The notes beneath the pieces are model-generated. The model was not told the origin of the DNA and searched no databases. It was given only the letters and a program-made list of their open reading frames with translations. Both the position numbers and the translations under genes were made by a program. From Flammeovirgaceae bacterium UBA4659 (lineage in GTDB: Bacteria; Bacteroidota; Bacteroidia; Cytophagales; Cyclobacteriaceae), in NCBI GenBank assembly GCA_002405445.1, contig DHLV01000153.1, positions 6,906 to 41,991 on the forward strand: DNA of 35,086 nucleotides. Reading direction: 5' to 3'. Positions 1 to 8,573 of this stretch are shown here, piece after piece. Positions within the stretch are counted from its first letter, which is position 1; every line of letters starts with the position of its first letter.

Positions 1-1683
1 GATCGGCCATTGACGCGCGCCTTGTATTTGATTGTACTCAGCAAAGATGATGTGTCGCCCATTGCGCCACGCAGCGATGAAGAGAAAGACAAACCCAAAG
101 ATGAGAAAAAGGAAGGAACGCCAGTAGTTAAAATTGATGTGGATGGAATAGCCAACCGTATTTTGGCAGTAGATGTTGCCCAAAGAAACTATGCAGCCTT
201 GTTCCCTGCGGCAGATGGTTATCTCTTCTATTCTGAAATTGTACCCAACCAACAAGGCCAAACATTGCATCGGTATAACTTCAAAGACCGTAAAACGGAA
301 GTGTTTTTGTCGCCTGTTAATGACGTTGCCATTTCGCACGATCGGAAATCCATTTTGTACCGAAGCAATGCCACGTGGGGAATTCTTGCCACCACCGATT
401 CGAATAAAAAAATTGGCGATGGAAAGCTGGAGTCGCTGGGCAGCATCAAGTTAAAGATCAATCCGATGGAAGAGTGGAAGCAAATCTTCCGTGAAGGCTG
501 GCGCTACCAACGCGACTTTTTATATGTGAGCAACGTGCACGGGGCGCCATGGAACGATGTTTACAAATGGTATAGCCCTTGGATTGAGCACGTGCGCCAC
601 CGCACAGACTTGAATTACGTTGTTGATATTTTAGGTGGCGAAGTGGCAGTAGGTCACTCGTATACAAGCGGTGGAGATTTTCCGAATATTGATAACGTAC
701 CGGTAGGTTTGTTGGGGGCTGATTTTGAAATACAGAACGGCCTATACCGTTGCAAAAAGACCTATTTAGGAGAAAATTGGAACCCTGATATAAAAGCACC
801 ATTGCGCGAGCCGGGCGTCAACATTAACGCAGGTGATTATCTGCTCGAAGTAAATGGTCAGTCAGTTTCAACCGCTAACAATCTTTATAAATATTTTGAG
901 GCCACGGCCAACCGGCAAATCAAACTGAAAGTTAACAGCAAGCCCTCTGGCGAGGGCGCACGCGTGGTCACAGTTGTACCTGTCGATAACGAAAACCAAT
1001 TGCGCAATATCGATTGGGTGGAGAGCAATCGCAGAAAAGTGAATGAACTCTCGAAAGGACAGTTGGCTTATGTATATCTTCCCAACACAGGCAATCCGGG
1101 CTACACATCTTTCAATCGTTACTACTTTGCGCAGCAAGATAAAAAGGGTGCGATAATAGATGAACGCAATAATGGCGGAGGTTCCGCAGCAGACTACATG
1201 GTGGATATTATGGCACGAGAACTTCACGGCTACTTCAACACGCGCACCGAGGGGCACTATCCATTGCGCGTCCCGCAGGCAGCTATTTACGGGCCAAAAG
1301 TGATGCTCATCAATGAACGCGCTGGTTCGGGAGGAGATTTATTGCCTTATTTATTCAATAAAATGAAAATTGGTCCGCTGATTGGAACAAAAACCTGGGG
1401 TGGGTTGGTAGGCACGTGGGATACTCCGCCATTTGTTGATGGTGGCCGAATGGTAGCACCACGCGGAGGGTTCTACGATGTAAATGGCCAATGGGCAGTG
1501 GAGGCAGTCGGTGTTGCGCCCGACCTAGAAGTGCAGCAAACGCCCGCGGATGTAATCAAGGGTCGTGATCCGCAACTGGAACGTGCCGTTGAAGAGGCGT
1601 TAAAGCTGCTTAAGACACAAGGTGTGGAGATGAAACCAGAACCCCCTGCACCCATCAGATACAAGCGGCCAATTAATAAGTAA
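1..1683 (+). CDS. Tricorn protease homolog (S41 peptidase), C-terminal part; 5' end outside window
   Basis: The reading frame is open from base 1 (visible start D-R-P-L-T-R-A-L-Y), so the gene begins upstream and about 560 codons are seen. Family knowledge: tricorn is a large serine protease with beta-propellers, a C1 domain, a PDZ domain and a C2 catalytic domain, degrading peptides. Seen here in order: the end of a beta-propeller (about residues 1-150), a C1 segment with the G-H-S-Y motif that carries the catalytic His, a PDZ-like stretch (GDYLLEVNGQSV), then the S41 core with DERNNGGG and the nucleophile motif AGSGGD (Ser codon 1327-1329) and a late PDLEV that fits the region of the catalytic Glu. 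All catalytic landmarks appear intact. The last 11 bp overlap the end of the convergent ATPase gene. No C-terminal sorting domain for type IX secretion is obvious. Confidence 0.9.
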   Translation, partial: DRPLTRALYLIVLSKDDVSPIAPRSDEEKDKPKDEKKEGTPVVKIDVDGIANRILAVDVAQRNYAALFPAADGYLFYSEIVPNQQGQTLHRYNFKDRKTEVFLSPVNDVAISHDRKSILYRSNATWGILATTDSNKKIGDGKLESLGSIKLKINPMEEWKQIFREGWRYQRDFLYVSNVHGAPWNDVYKWYSPWIEHVRHRTDLNYVVDILGGEVAVGHSYTSGGDFPNIDNVPVGLLGADFEIQNGLYRCKKTYLGENWNPDIKAPLREPGVNINAGDYLLEVNGQSVSTANNLYKYFEATANRQIKLKVNSKPSGEGARVVTVVPVDNENQLRNIDWVESNRRKVNELSKGQLAYVYLPNTGNPGYTSFNRYYFAQQDKKGAIIDERNNGGGSAADYMVDIMARELHGYFNTRTEGHYPLRVPQAAIYGPKVMLINERAGSGGDLLPYLFNKMKIGPLIGTKTWGGLVGTWDTPPFVDGGRMVAPRGGFYDVNGQWAVEAVGVAPDLEVQQTPADVIKGRDPQLERAVEEALKLLKTQGVEMKPEPPAPIRYKRPINK

Positions 1684-2965
1684 TGGTTTCAGCTCCGTAA
1701 AGAGGCAAATCTGTCAACCAGCCTTGCTTGTTGTTGTACGGGCTCATAGACAAACGAATCGCATTTTTTGTGTTGAATTTTTCAGCAAATAGCTTAAGAC
1801 TTTTGGCCTTTAGATTTTTTTCAGCCTTTACTTCAACAGGTATGATTTCTTCGCCCTTTTCAAATATAAAGTCAACCTCTGCAGTGGCGGGTGGTATGGA
1901 CCAATAATACAATTTCGTTTTATGTATCATTTGTTGACACACAAATTGCTCCGACAAAGCACCTTTGTATTCTGTAAGAATTTTGTTTTGCTCTAATAAT
2001 GTTTTTTGATCAAGATTAGCCATGGCATTTAAAAGACCGATGTCAACAAGAAACAGCTTAAAGGCATCAAAATCACTATATGCATTCAGTGGTTTTGTCG
2101 GTTTTTCCACTCGGTTAACTTTTATGGCAAGGCCAGCATCTACCAACCAACTTATTGCCAATTCGAAATCTTTAGTTCGCGCGCCTTTTTTTATCTGCCC
2201 ATAAATAAATTTCCGGTTTTCTTTGGCAAGCTGGCTGATAAGGTTGTTCCAAACTAGCCTGATTCGAGGAACAATTACATCAGGGGCGTGTTTTGAAAAA
2301 TCATTCTCATAACCCATCAGCAATTTTTGCTGCAACGACCTAACCGTTTCCAGATTTTTATTTTGGATATAATTTGCAACCACTTCAGGCATCCCACCAA
2401 TGAAATAATACAAACGAAGTTGCTCAGTTAACTTATCGTGAAAAATGGAAATGACTGACCAATTCCTGTTTTGTATTTCTGCAGCTAGCTTTTCTTCGCC
2501 TATGTTTGATAAAAACTCGATAAAGGACAATGGATACATTTCCAGTAAATCTACCTTACCCACAGGGAATGAATTATTTTTTTGCATTGAGATGCCCAAC
2601 AGAGAGCCCGCAGCAACTATAAAGTACTCCGGAGCTTGTTCATAAAAATACTTGAGAGAGGTCAAGCCTTTTTCTGCCTCTTGAATTTCATCAAATATGA
2701 TTAAGGTATTTTTGGGATCTACTTTTTGATTGGCCTCAATTTCAATAGAAGTGATGACCCGCGTGATATTGAAGTCTTCTTCGAATAGCTTCTTAAGTCG
2801 GGTGCTGCTTTCAAAATTCAAATAAAGAATATTCGCAAAGTGACGTCTACCAAATTCTTTCATCAGCCACGTCTTTCCAACTTGCCTTGCACCCTTTAGG
2901 ATCAGGGGTTTCCGATTAACTCCGTCCTTCCACTCATTCAATTTTGTGAGTATAAATCGATTCAT
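1673..2965 (-). CDS. AAA_14 / DUF4143 family ATPase
   Basis: 430 residues. Walker A GARQVGKT lies at residues 25-32 and Walker B LIIFDE at 88-93, followed by an AAGSLLG sensor-like segment. The C-terminal third is DUF4143, with EVDFIFEKGEEIIPVEVK, the D...ExK pattern of a PD-(D/E)XK nuclease-like fold. These ATPases are widespread single genes in bacteria and archaea; their role is unknown and links to toxin-antitoxin-like or DNA transactions are only suggested. The ATG at 2965 is the natural start: it precedes the conserved ILKGARQVGKT segment by about 20 residues. The gene stands alone, converges on the tricorn gene with 11 bp overlap, and is preceded by an array of repeats (2967-3056) that contains its probable -7 promoter box. 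No helix-turn-helix is recognised in the protein. Confidence 0.9.
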   Translation of the reverse strand: MNRFILTKLNEWKDGVNRKPLILKGARQVGKTWLMKEFGRRHFANILYLNFESSTRLKKLFEEDFNITRVITSIEIEANQKVDPKNTLIIFDEIQEAEKGLTSLKYFYEQAPEYFIVAAGSLLGISMQKNNSFPVGKVDLLEMYPLSFIEFLSNIGEEKLAAEIQNRNWSVISIFHDKLTEQLRLYYFIGGMPEVVANYIQNKNLETVRSLQQKLLMGYENDFSKHAPDVIVPRIRLVWNNLISQLAKENRKFIYGQIKKGARTKDFELAISWLVDAGLAIKVNRVEKPTKPLNAYSDFDAFKLFLVDIGLLNAMANLDQKTLLEQNKILTEYKGALSEQFVCQQMIHKTKLYYWSIPPATAEVDFIFEKGEEIIPVEVKAEKNLKAKSLKLFAEKFNTKNAIRLSMSPYNNKQGWLTDLPLYGAETITY

Positions 2966-2966
2966 T

Positions 2967-3056
2967 CACACTTTTTTGTGCGAAAATATGCCAGTTTTCA
3001 CATATTTTCATACGAAAAAGTGTATATTTTCACATATTTTCATACGAAAAAGTGTA
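2967..3056. repeat. Repeat array with one inverted and two direct copies upstream of the DUF4143 ATPase
   Basis: Two identical 30-bp copies at 2995-3024 and 3027-3056 (period 32) contain TTTTCATACGAAAA, itself an imperfect palindrome with arms TTTTC and GAAAA. A third copy at 2967-2990 lies in reverse orientation and matches the reverse complement at 21 of 24 positions. The inverted copy abuts the start codon and, read on the minus strand, holds TATTTTCG (2981-2988), a match to the local -7 box form TAnnTT(T/C)G. The likely role is an operator/promoter for the ATPase gene; this is inference. Confidence 0.8.
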
Positions 3057-3086
3057 AAAATGCCTTTTTCCTTAAGGATCAATAGT

Positions 3087-5387
3087 TTACAAGTTTAACC
3101 AGTACGTAAGTTTAAATACCAGCGAATAATTCTTACTCCCGAAGGTAGACGGGAGATAGTTTTCGGTGTACACAATGAAGAAGTCGCTTGCCGGTTTATA
3201 TCGCCATTGGAATCTCGCATTTAAATTAATGTTGTCGCGCAGGGAGTTGTATTGAATAAATGTGGTGAAGAAGATGCTTCGCGTAAATGTTAAATCAAAA
3301 CGCGGGCTTAGTAAAAACAGGCGTTGCTTGCCATAGCCTTCTGCCAAATTTAAATCGTTATAATCAAACCGCACCGAAATGCTGCCGTAAGGTTGGTAGC
3401 GGTAACTAACTTCGCCATTGATGTTGGTGTTGGTGCCATTGTAAAACCCGCCCAGCGTTGAGCCTAATGCATACCGGAGGAGTCTCCGTTGATCTGATCG
3501 AAAACCCACTGTGTAGTTGTGCCAGGTGTACACTTCACCTGCCTGGAAGGCCATTAGGCTTTGTTCGCCAACCGGATTGAAAGAATTGGTGAGTTCTTGA
3601 AAGGTGTAGTTGTAAGAGATGTTGGCGGTGGCTGTGTTGAGAAAGTTCACCCTGTATCCCAATGCCGCTGTTTTGTCGGTCATCAGTCCGGATGGGATAT
3701 TGTTAATGTTCAAATCCAAACTGGGTCCCATGGTGGCAATGGGTGAGTTTTTTGGGTAGAGCGTGCCGAAGAAGCTGACGAAAGAATTAGACCAGCCCGG
3801 ATATACGCGTTGGCTTGGTACAAACCCAACTTCTGCATTATAATTTTTTTGATTGAAAACATGACCGAAAAACATCTGAAAATTTCGCTTGGTGTACTGG
3901 GCGAAACCGCCACCTGTTTGATTTTGGTCAGTGTTGAAGTTATCTAAAGAGAGACCATAATACAGACTCGAGTACCATCTGTTGTCAGCACTGCGCATTT
4001 CAATGTCAACTGTTGCCGTACGGTTGAACACATTTAAAACTTTTGAAAATGACCCGTCAGGATTCTGTTTTCTTTGGTACAAGTCGCGGGTAAAAAACCG
4101 AGTTGAGTCAGAAAGAGAAGTTACACCGAGTGATTCTTTGTTCACTAATGAGAATTGGACGTTAGACTGTTTCCAGAAGTTTCGTTGAATGGCTGCCACC
4201 GTAAAGTTTTGAGTCGGTAAGCCGATGGAAAGTTTTTCTTTGGTTTGCATGTGAAGCAGGCTCACACGCCAGTTTTTGTTGATGGAGCCACTCAACCTTG
4301 CGCCAAATTCGATAGGCACACGTTGTAAACTGGGACTTGCGCGGTTGGAGTCGGCTGCAAGGCCAATTCGCCTTGAGAAAAATGGTCGGGCGGATGGAAA
4401 ACCCATGCGATCAAAAAGATCGCTGTTTTCCAGAAAAAATTGTCTGCGCTCGGGGAATTGGAATTCAAAACGCGTCAGGTTGATCACTTGTGCATCCACC
4501 TCCACTTGAGAGAAATCGGGGTTTACGGTGAGATCTAAATTGAGAGATGGTGTAATGGCTACCTTTGCATCTGCCCCGTATTCGATAGCGTTGGTTTTGG
4601 TGGTGGGGTCAGTGGTGCGGTCGGCCGCAGTGCTGCCCGCAACAAAGGGAATCAAAGAAACATTTATCGACTGTTGCGGGGGAGGGTCTTGCCAGACCAA
4701 CTTGCCTGCATAGGCGAATGATGCAGCTATAAACTGAATCGGTGTGGCAATCCAACTCGAGCGTTGGTTGCGTTTTAGATCACTGCGCAGGAAAGTGATG
4801 TTCCATTCCCGTGCGTCAGTTTTGTAACGAAAGCTTTTGAACGGAATCATCAATTCTGCCACCCATTTATCTGGATATTTCGTTACCTCCGAAAACCATT
4901 TGTTATCCCACGTGGAGTTATAGCCGTTTTCATCCGCACCGGCACCCGCTACAGTTCCTTCGCGTTGCACACCTTCGGGTGATATGCCGAAGAAAAACCC
5001 ATTGATGCCATCGTTGTACGGGCCAAAGTAAACCCCCATGTGATCATTTGTAGAAAAGTCGAAGTCTCGCCTCAGAGACTGCACCACGTTGGGTTTTTGA
5101 TCATCATAGCAAACAAATGAAACATAAAGCGCCCTGTCATCAAAAGTTACTCTGGCTTCGCTTTGAAAGGTAGGAGGAGCGTTATCGACCGGGTAGTTCA
5201 GGAAAAAGTCAGTCGCCACATCTGCTTGTTGCCAATCGAGCTCGTCAATTTTGCCATCCAACACTATTGCGTGAGTTGCTTTGCGTATGTTAAGCGCTTT
5301 GCCGGGCGCATTTTTGGTTTGAGCAGACGTTAGCTGCGCTGCAACCAAAAAAATCATGGGAATAGTCGCACGACAGAAATGATTCAT
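3087..5387 (-). CDS. DUF5916 family outer-membrane protein with N-terminal CBM9-like domain
   Basis: 766 residues. A signal peptide (IFLVAAQLTSA, cleaved about residue 22) is followed by a family-9 carbohydrate-binding-module-like domain (about residues 35-220: VLDGKIDELDWQQA, LYVSFVCYDD, ENGYNSTWDNKW, WVAELMIPFKSFRY) and the DUF5916 region to the end, where alternating aromatic strands and a terminal aromatic-rich strand (LVFKLTYWLNL) suggest an outer-membrane beta-barrel. Function is not established for the family; a role in binding or passing a glycan or other substrate at the cell surface is inference. Length is normal for the family. The ATG at 5387 directly precedes the signal peptide. 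It stands downstream of the SPFH gene on the same strand but is separated from it by a terminator, so it is probably its own unit. Confidence 0.87.
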   Translation of the reverse strand: MNHFCRATIPMIFLVAAQLTSAQTKNAPGKALNIRKATHAIVLDGKIDELDWQQADVATDFFLNYPVDNAPPTFQSEARVTFDDRALYVSFVCYDDQKPNVVQSLRRDFDFSTNDHMGVYFGPYNDGINGFFFGISPEGVQREGTVAGAGADENGYNSTWDNKWFSEVTKYPDKWVAELMIPFKSFRYKTDAREWNITFLRSDLKRNQRSSWIATPIQFIAASFAYAGKLVWQDPPPQQSINVSLIPFVAGSTAADRTTDPTTKTNAIEYGADAKVAITPSLNLDLTVNPDFSQVEVDAQVINLTRFEFQFPERRQFFLENSDLFDRMGFPSARPFFSRRIGLAADSNRASPSLQRVPIEFGARLSGSINKNWRVSLLHMQTKEKLSIGLPTQNFTVAAIQRNFWKQSNVQFSLVNKESLGVTSLSDSTRFFTRDLYQRKQNPDGSFSKVLNVFNRTATVDIEMRSADNRWYSSLYYGLSLDNFNTDQNQTGGGFAQYTKRNFQMFFGHVFNQKNYNAEVGFVPSQRVYPGWSNSFVSFFGTLYPKNSPIATMGPSLDLNINNIPSGLMTDKTAALGYRVNFLNTATANISYNYTFQELTNSFNPVGEQSLMAFQAGEVYTWHNYTVGFRSDQRRLLRYALGSTLGGFYNGTNTNINGEVSYRYQPYGSISVRFDYNDLNLAEGYGKQRLFLLSPRFDLTFTRSIFFTTFIQYNSLRDNINLNARFQWRYKPASDFFIVYTENYLPSTFGSKNYSLVFKLTYWLNL

Positions 5388-5423
5388 CAGGTACCGAATG
5401 AAAAGGTTTTATAGACTAAGTTT

Positions 5424-5431
5424 CGAAGTTA
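5424..5431 (-). promoter_or_regulatory. Probable -7 box for the DUF5916 gene
   Basis: On the minus strand the octamer is TAACTTCG, fitting the TAnnTT(T/C)G form seen before several genes in this window. It is 36 bp before the ATG. No clear -33 partner. Confidence 0.4.
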
Positions 5432-5472
5432 GCAACTACGGTGGTGTTTAAATTATTTTTACACAAGCGGAA

Positions 5473-5504
5473 ACAAAAATGGCCCGCTGATGAGGCAGGC
5501 CATT
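5473..5504 (-). terminator. Rho-independent terminator after the SPFH gene
   Basis: Arms AATGGCC (5478-5484) and GGCCATT (5498-5504) form a 7-bp stem with a 13-nt loop; in the minus-strand transcript it is followed by a short U run. It lies about 20 bp past the SPFH stop codon. Confidence 0.7.
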
Positions 5505-5525
5505 GTAAAGGCACTCTTTTGCAGC

Positions 5526-6923
5526 TTACTGCTCCTTCATCGCGGGTATCATTGTTTTTGCCAGTTCGGCACCCAGTAACGATTCAAGCAAACCCATGTT
5601 GCTCTTACCGTCTTTGCCACTACTTTCGATATACACTTGCGGCAATTTCATGTTAGCCAAATTTTGGGATACGCCTACGGCAATGTCTTTTTGTATTTGA
5701 GCCCGTTCCTGGGGAGTAAGACCGGCCGCTACTTTCAGCCGATTCGCTTCTGCCTGCGCCCGCTCGCGCACCAGCATCTGATCGGACTCCAGCCGGGCAG
5801 TTTGCAGCGCGATTTCTGCCAATTGTTTTTTGGTCGACTCTTGTTTGAGTTGCGTTTCGATGGCGATCAGTTGTTTCACCTGCTCTTTTTCTTGCTCCAC
5901 GCGTTCTTTGGCTTTGTCGCGCTCGCCCTCGGCAATTACCCGTTGCTGCTCGGCTTTCGCAGTTTCAATTTTCTCCATTTCAATGCGCTTCTGAGCCGAT
6001 ATATCGCGCTGCGCTTCCAACCGTTTTTTGAAGGCCGGTTCGGGGTAAACATCATCAACAATAACTTGTGTAACGATGATCTGATTCTTGGTGATCTCAT
6101 GAGGTATGCGCACGAGTTTACCCGTTGCATCGGTTTTACGGATGATTCTATAACGTGTATTGATTTCTTTGATGGTGCGAGGGCCTGACTCCTGAATGGC
6201 CGAATAGATCGTATCATTGAATTCTTTTCGCTCGGTACTGTAACCACCATACTTTAGTTGATCGTCTACCGCTTGGCGGAAATCAGTGGCAGCACCAGAG
6301 ATATAATCCTGCGCGGCAAACATGTAACCCGTATTGCTGATTTGCTCTTTGATGGTGGGTATTAACGTGTTGTAGATCAAATTCTGGGGTTCGCGAAAAG
6401 ATTCAGCCAACAAACGAAAAGATTCAGGGTCTTGCGGCATCTTCATGCGTACAGACACGCGCACCGCTGCACCCACCCGGTCGATAAACGTGATGGCGAT
6501 GCCCGGAATCTCTATTTTTTCTTTTTGGCCGCCTACCTCAAAGGTAACCTTGTCGTTAATCATTCCCTCTATACCGTCAACCGGTTCACCGTTGGCTACA
6601 ACTTTGATGTCAATTTCCTTTTGCCACTCTTGTATGGTGGCAAACCAACGCAACTTGATGCCGGATGAGAATACGGTGCTCCACCCACCGGTGGGATACA
6701 CCAGGTAATATTGATGACCAAATCTCGAATAGAAAAACAATGAGTTACTCAGTGAAAAGAACAGACTTGCCGCTGCGAGCATCGCTACAACCCTTCGATT
6801 TTGAAAGAATGATAGAAACGACAGGAGGGGTATCTGTGGCAATCTGTTTCGCACGAAGAAACCGGCCACTACCAAAATCAATAAAACAATTCCAAGAAAA
6901 CTAATGAACGCAAACATATACAT
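5526..6923 (-). CDS. SPFH/band-7 (prohibitin/flotillin-like) membrane protein
   Basis: 465 residues. Two hydrophobic segments near the N-terminus (about residues 4-24 and 46-66) anchor the protein; a band-7/SPFH domain follows (about 80-290, with PTGGWSTVFSSGIKLRW and IKEINTRYRIIRKTD), then a long Glu/Gln/Arg/Ala-rich coiled coil (about 300-430: KRIEMEKIETAKAEQQR, KERVEQEKEQVKQL). Proteins of this type assemble as rings or scaffolds on membranes and influence protease activity or microdomains; the partner here is unknown. No NfeD-type partner gene is adjacent. Start: ATG at 6923, with a second in-frame ATG two codons later (6917); either is possible. A terminator follows, so it is likely monocistronic. 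Confidence 0.85.
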   Translation of the reverse strand: MYMFAFISFLGIVLLILVVAGFFVRNRLPQIPLLSFLSFFQNRRVVAMLAAASLFFSLSNSLFFYSRFGHQYYLVYPTGGWSTVFSSGIKLRWFATIQEWQKEIDIKVVANGEPVDGIEGMINDKVTFEVGGQKEKIEIPGIAITFIDRVGAAVRVSVRMKMPQDPESFRLLAESFREPQNLIYNTLIPTIKEQISNTGYMFAAQDYISGAATDFRQAVDDQLKYGGYSTERKEFNDTIYSAIQESGPRTIKEINTRYRIIRKTDATGKLVRIPHEITKNQIIVTQVIVDDVYPEPAFKKRLEAQRDISAQKRIEMEKIETAKAEQQRVIAEGERDKAKERVEQEKEQVKQLIAIETQLKQESTKKQLAEIALQTARLESDQMLVRERAQAEANRLKVAAGLTPQERAQIQKDIAVGVSQNLANMKLPQVYIESSGKDGKSNMGLLESLLGAELAKTMIPAMKEQ

Positions 6924-7017
6924 TGGGTTTAATGGTTACACAGATAGAACTCTGCCACTTGGGCGAATAACAAACACATTTTGACTAGGTGGTAATCCTG
7001 GCTTTAGCGTAGTAGCG

Positions 7018-7090
7018 AAAAAAAAGAGGTCACATGCCAGTAGGAAATTTTTGCATGTATCCGAATGTAAAAAGGCAGGTGACCGTTTTT
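7018..7090. repeat. Long imperfect stem-loop in the SPFH/MFS divergent intergenic region
   Basis: The 377 bp between 6924 and 7300 contain no gene. Within them, 7022-7038 pairs with 7074-7090 (core GGTCACATGCC against GGCAGGTGACC, one internal mismatch, flanked by A and T runs). Directly inside, 7048-7056 (TTTTTGCAT) pairs with 7065-7073 (ATGTAAAAA), leaving an 8-nt apical loop and a 9-nt bulge at 7039-7047. The rest of the region holds only probable promoters. It could be a structured RNA, a small inverted-repeat element or a binding site. Confidence 0.6.
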
Positions 7091-7212
7091 GTGAAATGTT
7101 AAGGCCCTGTTTTTATCAATAAAACCTGAAAATATTCTCAGTTGTGTGCAACCATTTCAATAGATCTGGCGTAGCGCAGCGCATTCGAAAATAGCCGGCA
7201 CTTGACGGAGAC

Positions 7213-7243
7213 TTGAGGTTATAATACATCAGAGATACCTTCT
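7213..7243 (+). promoter_or_regulatory. Possible promoter for the MFS gene
   Basis: TTG (7213-7215), 20 nt, then TACCTTCT (7236-7243), one base from the TAnnTT(T/C)G form. It would give a leader of about 55 nt. Confidence 0.35.
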
Positions 7244-7300
7244 CGTTTGCTTTCACCGCGTGATAAGTGGAAATTCGCGCTTCGCTTTTAAACCCGCGCC

Positions 7301-8476
7301 ATGAGAAAGTCTCCGCTAGTCGTTTTGTTCATGACGATATTGATCGATATGCTGGGTTTTGGCCTGGTGATTCCTATTTTACCTATTTTCAGCAAGGAAC
7401 TGGGTGCACAGGATTTTCAGGTTGGGCTTATTGCAATGATTTACCCCATCATGAATTTTTTATTTGCGCCCTTGTGGGGTACGCTCAGTGACAGATATGG
7501 TCGCAGGCCTATTATGCTTGTAAGTATTCTCATCACTGCAGTAGCCTACTTTGTATTCTCACAATCAACGGTGTTGTGGATTCTGTTTATTTCTCGCATG
7601 TTATCCGGCATCGGTTCGGCAAACATTTCGGTGGCGCAGGCCTACATCTCTGACGTAACCTCACCCGAAGAGCGTACTAAGTCGCTGGGGTTTTTAGGGG
7701 CTGCGTTTGGGATTGGCTTTATCATGGGGCCACCATTGGGTGGTTGGCTTAAGAGCATTTCAGCTGCCGGCACGGTAGCCTGGGTAGGGTATGTGGCCTG
7801 TGCCATGTGCATGCTGAATGCTGCAATGGCTTATTTTTTGTTACCCGAATCATTGAAACATAAAAGGAAAAACCAGGCATTCAATTTTCGTGTGGTAACA
7901 GGCATCGCTGCCGAATTGAAAAAGCCTATGGTGGGCCAATTACTTTGGATCAATTTCATTTTTATTGCAGCTTTTATGCTGATGCAGATTTCCTGCTCCT
8001 TGATGTGGAAGGAGATCACCATGCTCAACGAAAAAGAGATCGGATATGTTTTTGCATACATTGGCGTGACAACCGCAATCGTACAAGGTTTGCTGGTTGG
8101 TAAAATGGTGCGTGCATCAGGCGAAATAAAAATGCTCAGTTATGGAGTCGTGCTGATGGCACTTGGCTTGGCTATTTTACCGCTAACAGGGCGGGTGTTC
8201 TTCTTTCCATTTCAATACGTTGGCCTGGCATTGATTGCATTGGCTAATGGGTGTTTGACGCCAAGCATCACCTCGATGCTTTCAAAATTTGCGAAGCCCA
8301 ACGAAGTTGGTCAGGTGTTGGGTGTTAACCAATCTTTTGGTTCTGTAGCGCGCGCGGTAGGTATGGGCTTAAGTGGTGTTTTATACAGCTTGCAGTTTGC
8401 GGTGCCCTTTGTAGCGGGGGTGATGTTGATGCTCGGTTGCTTTTGGTTTGTTAACAAATTAAAGGGCGAGGGATAG
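7301..8476 (+). CDS. MFS drug-efflux-type transporter (TetA/DHA1-like)
   Basis: 391 residues, about 12 hydrophobic segments, the usual size for a 12-TM drug:H+ antiporter. The first TM carries the acidic MTILIDMLGFGLVIPILP pattern of TetA-like pumps. Motif A, GTLSDRYGRRP, is at residues 60-70 in the loop between TM2 and TM3; a motif-C-like GFIMGPPLGG lies in TM5. It acts in the inner membrane and probably exports a small hydrophobic compound; the substrate cannot be read from sequence. The ATG at 7301 is chosen because it precedes a short basic N-terminus (MRKS) and TM1 directly. It is a single gene, divergent from the SPFH gene. Confidence 0.9.
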   Translation: MRKSPLVVLFMTILIDMLGFGLVIPILPIFSKELGAQDFQVGLIAMIYPIMNFLFAPLWGTLSDRYGRRPIMLVSILITAVAYFVFSQSTVLWILFISRMLSGIGSANISVAQAYISDVTSPEERTKSLGFLGAAFGIGFIMGPPLGGWLKSISAAGTVAWVGYVACAMCMLNAAMAYFLLPESLKHKRKNQAFNFRVVTGIAAELKKPMVGQLLWINFIFIAAFMLMQISCSLMWKEITMLNEKEIGYVFAYIGVTTAIVQGLLVGKMVRASGEIKMLSYGVVLMALGLAILPLTGRVFFFPFQYVGLALIALANGCLTPSITSMLSKFAKPNEVGQVLGVNQSFGSVARAVGMGLSGVLYSLQFAVPFVAGVMLMLGCFWFVNKLKGEG

Positions 8477-8521
8477 CTTACCATTTGACCCAAGCATTAT
8501 GCATTCCAACGGCAAAAAGTG

Positions 8522-8550
8522 TTGCAAATGGCAAACTCTAATTAACTTCG
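8522..8550 (+). promoter_or_regulatory. Promoter for the frameshifted secreted protein
   Basis: TTG (8522-8524), 18 nt, TAACTTCG (8543-8550), then the ATG at 8574. Its position supports 8574 as the true gene start even though the frame breaks later. Confidence 0.5.
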
Positions 8551-8573
8551 GTTCTTGTAATAAATTACACACT

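Noticed and set aside
2967..3056. CRISPR array
   Set aside because: Only two direct copies with a 2-bp gap and no unique spacers; no cas genes in the window.
5637..6188. 183-codon plus-strand frame opposite the SPFH gene
   Set aside because: Phe/Leu/His-rich composition typical of the antisense of Glu/Gln/Lys-rich coiled-coil sequence.
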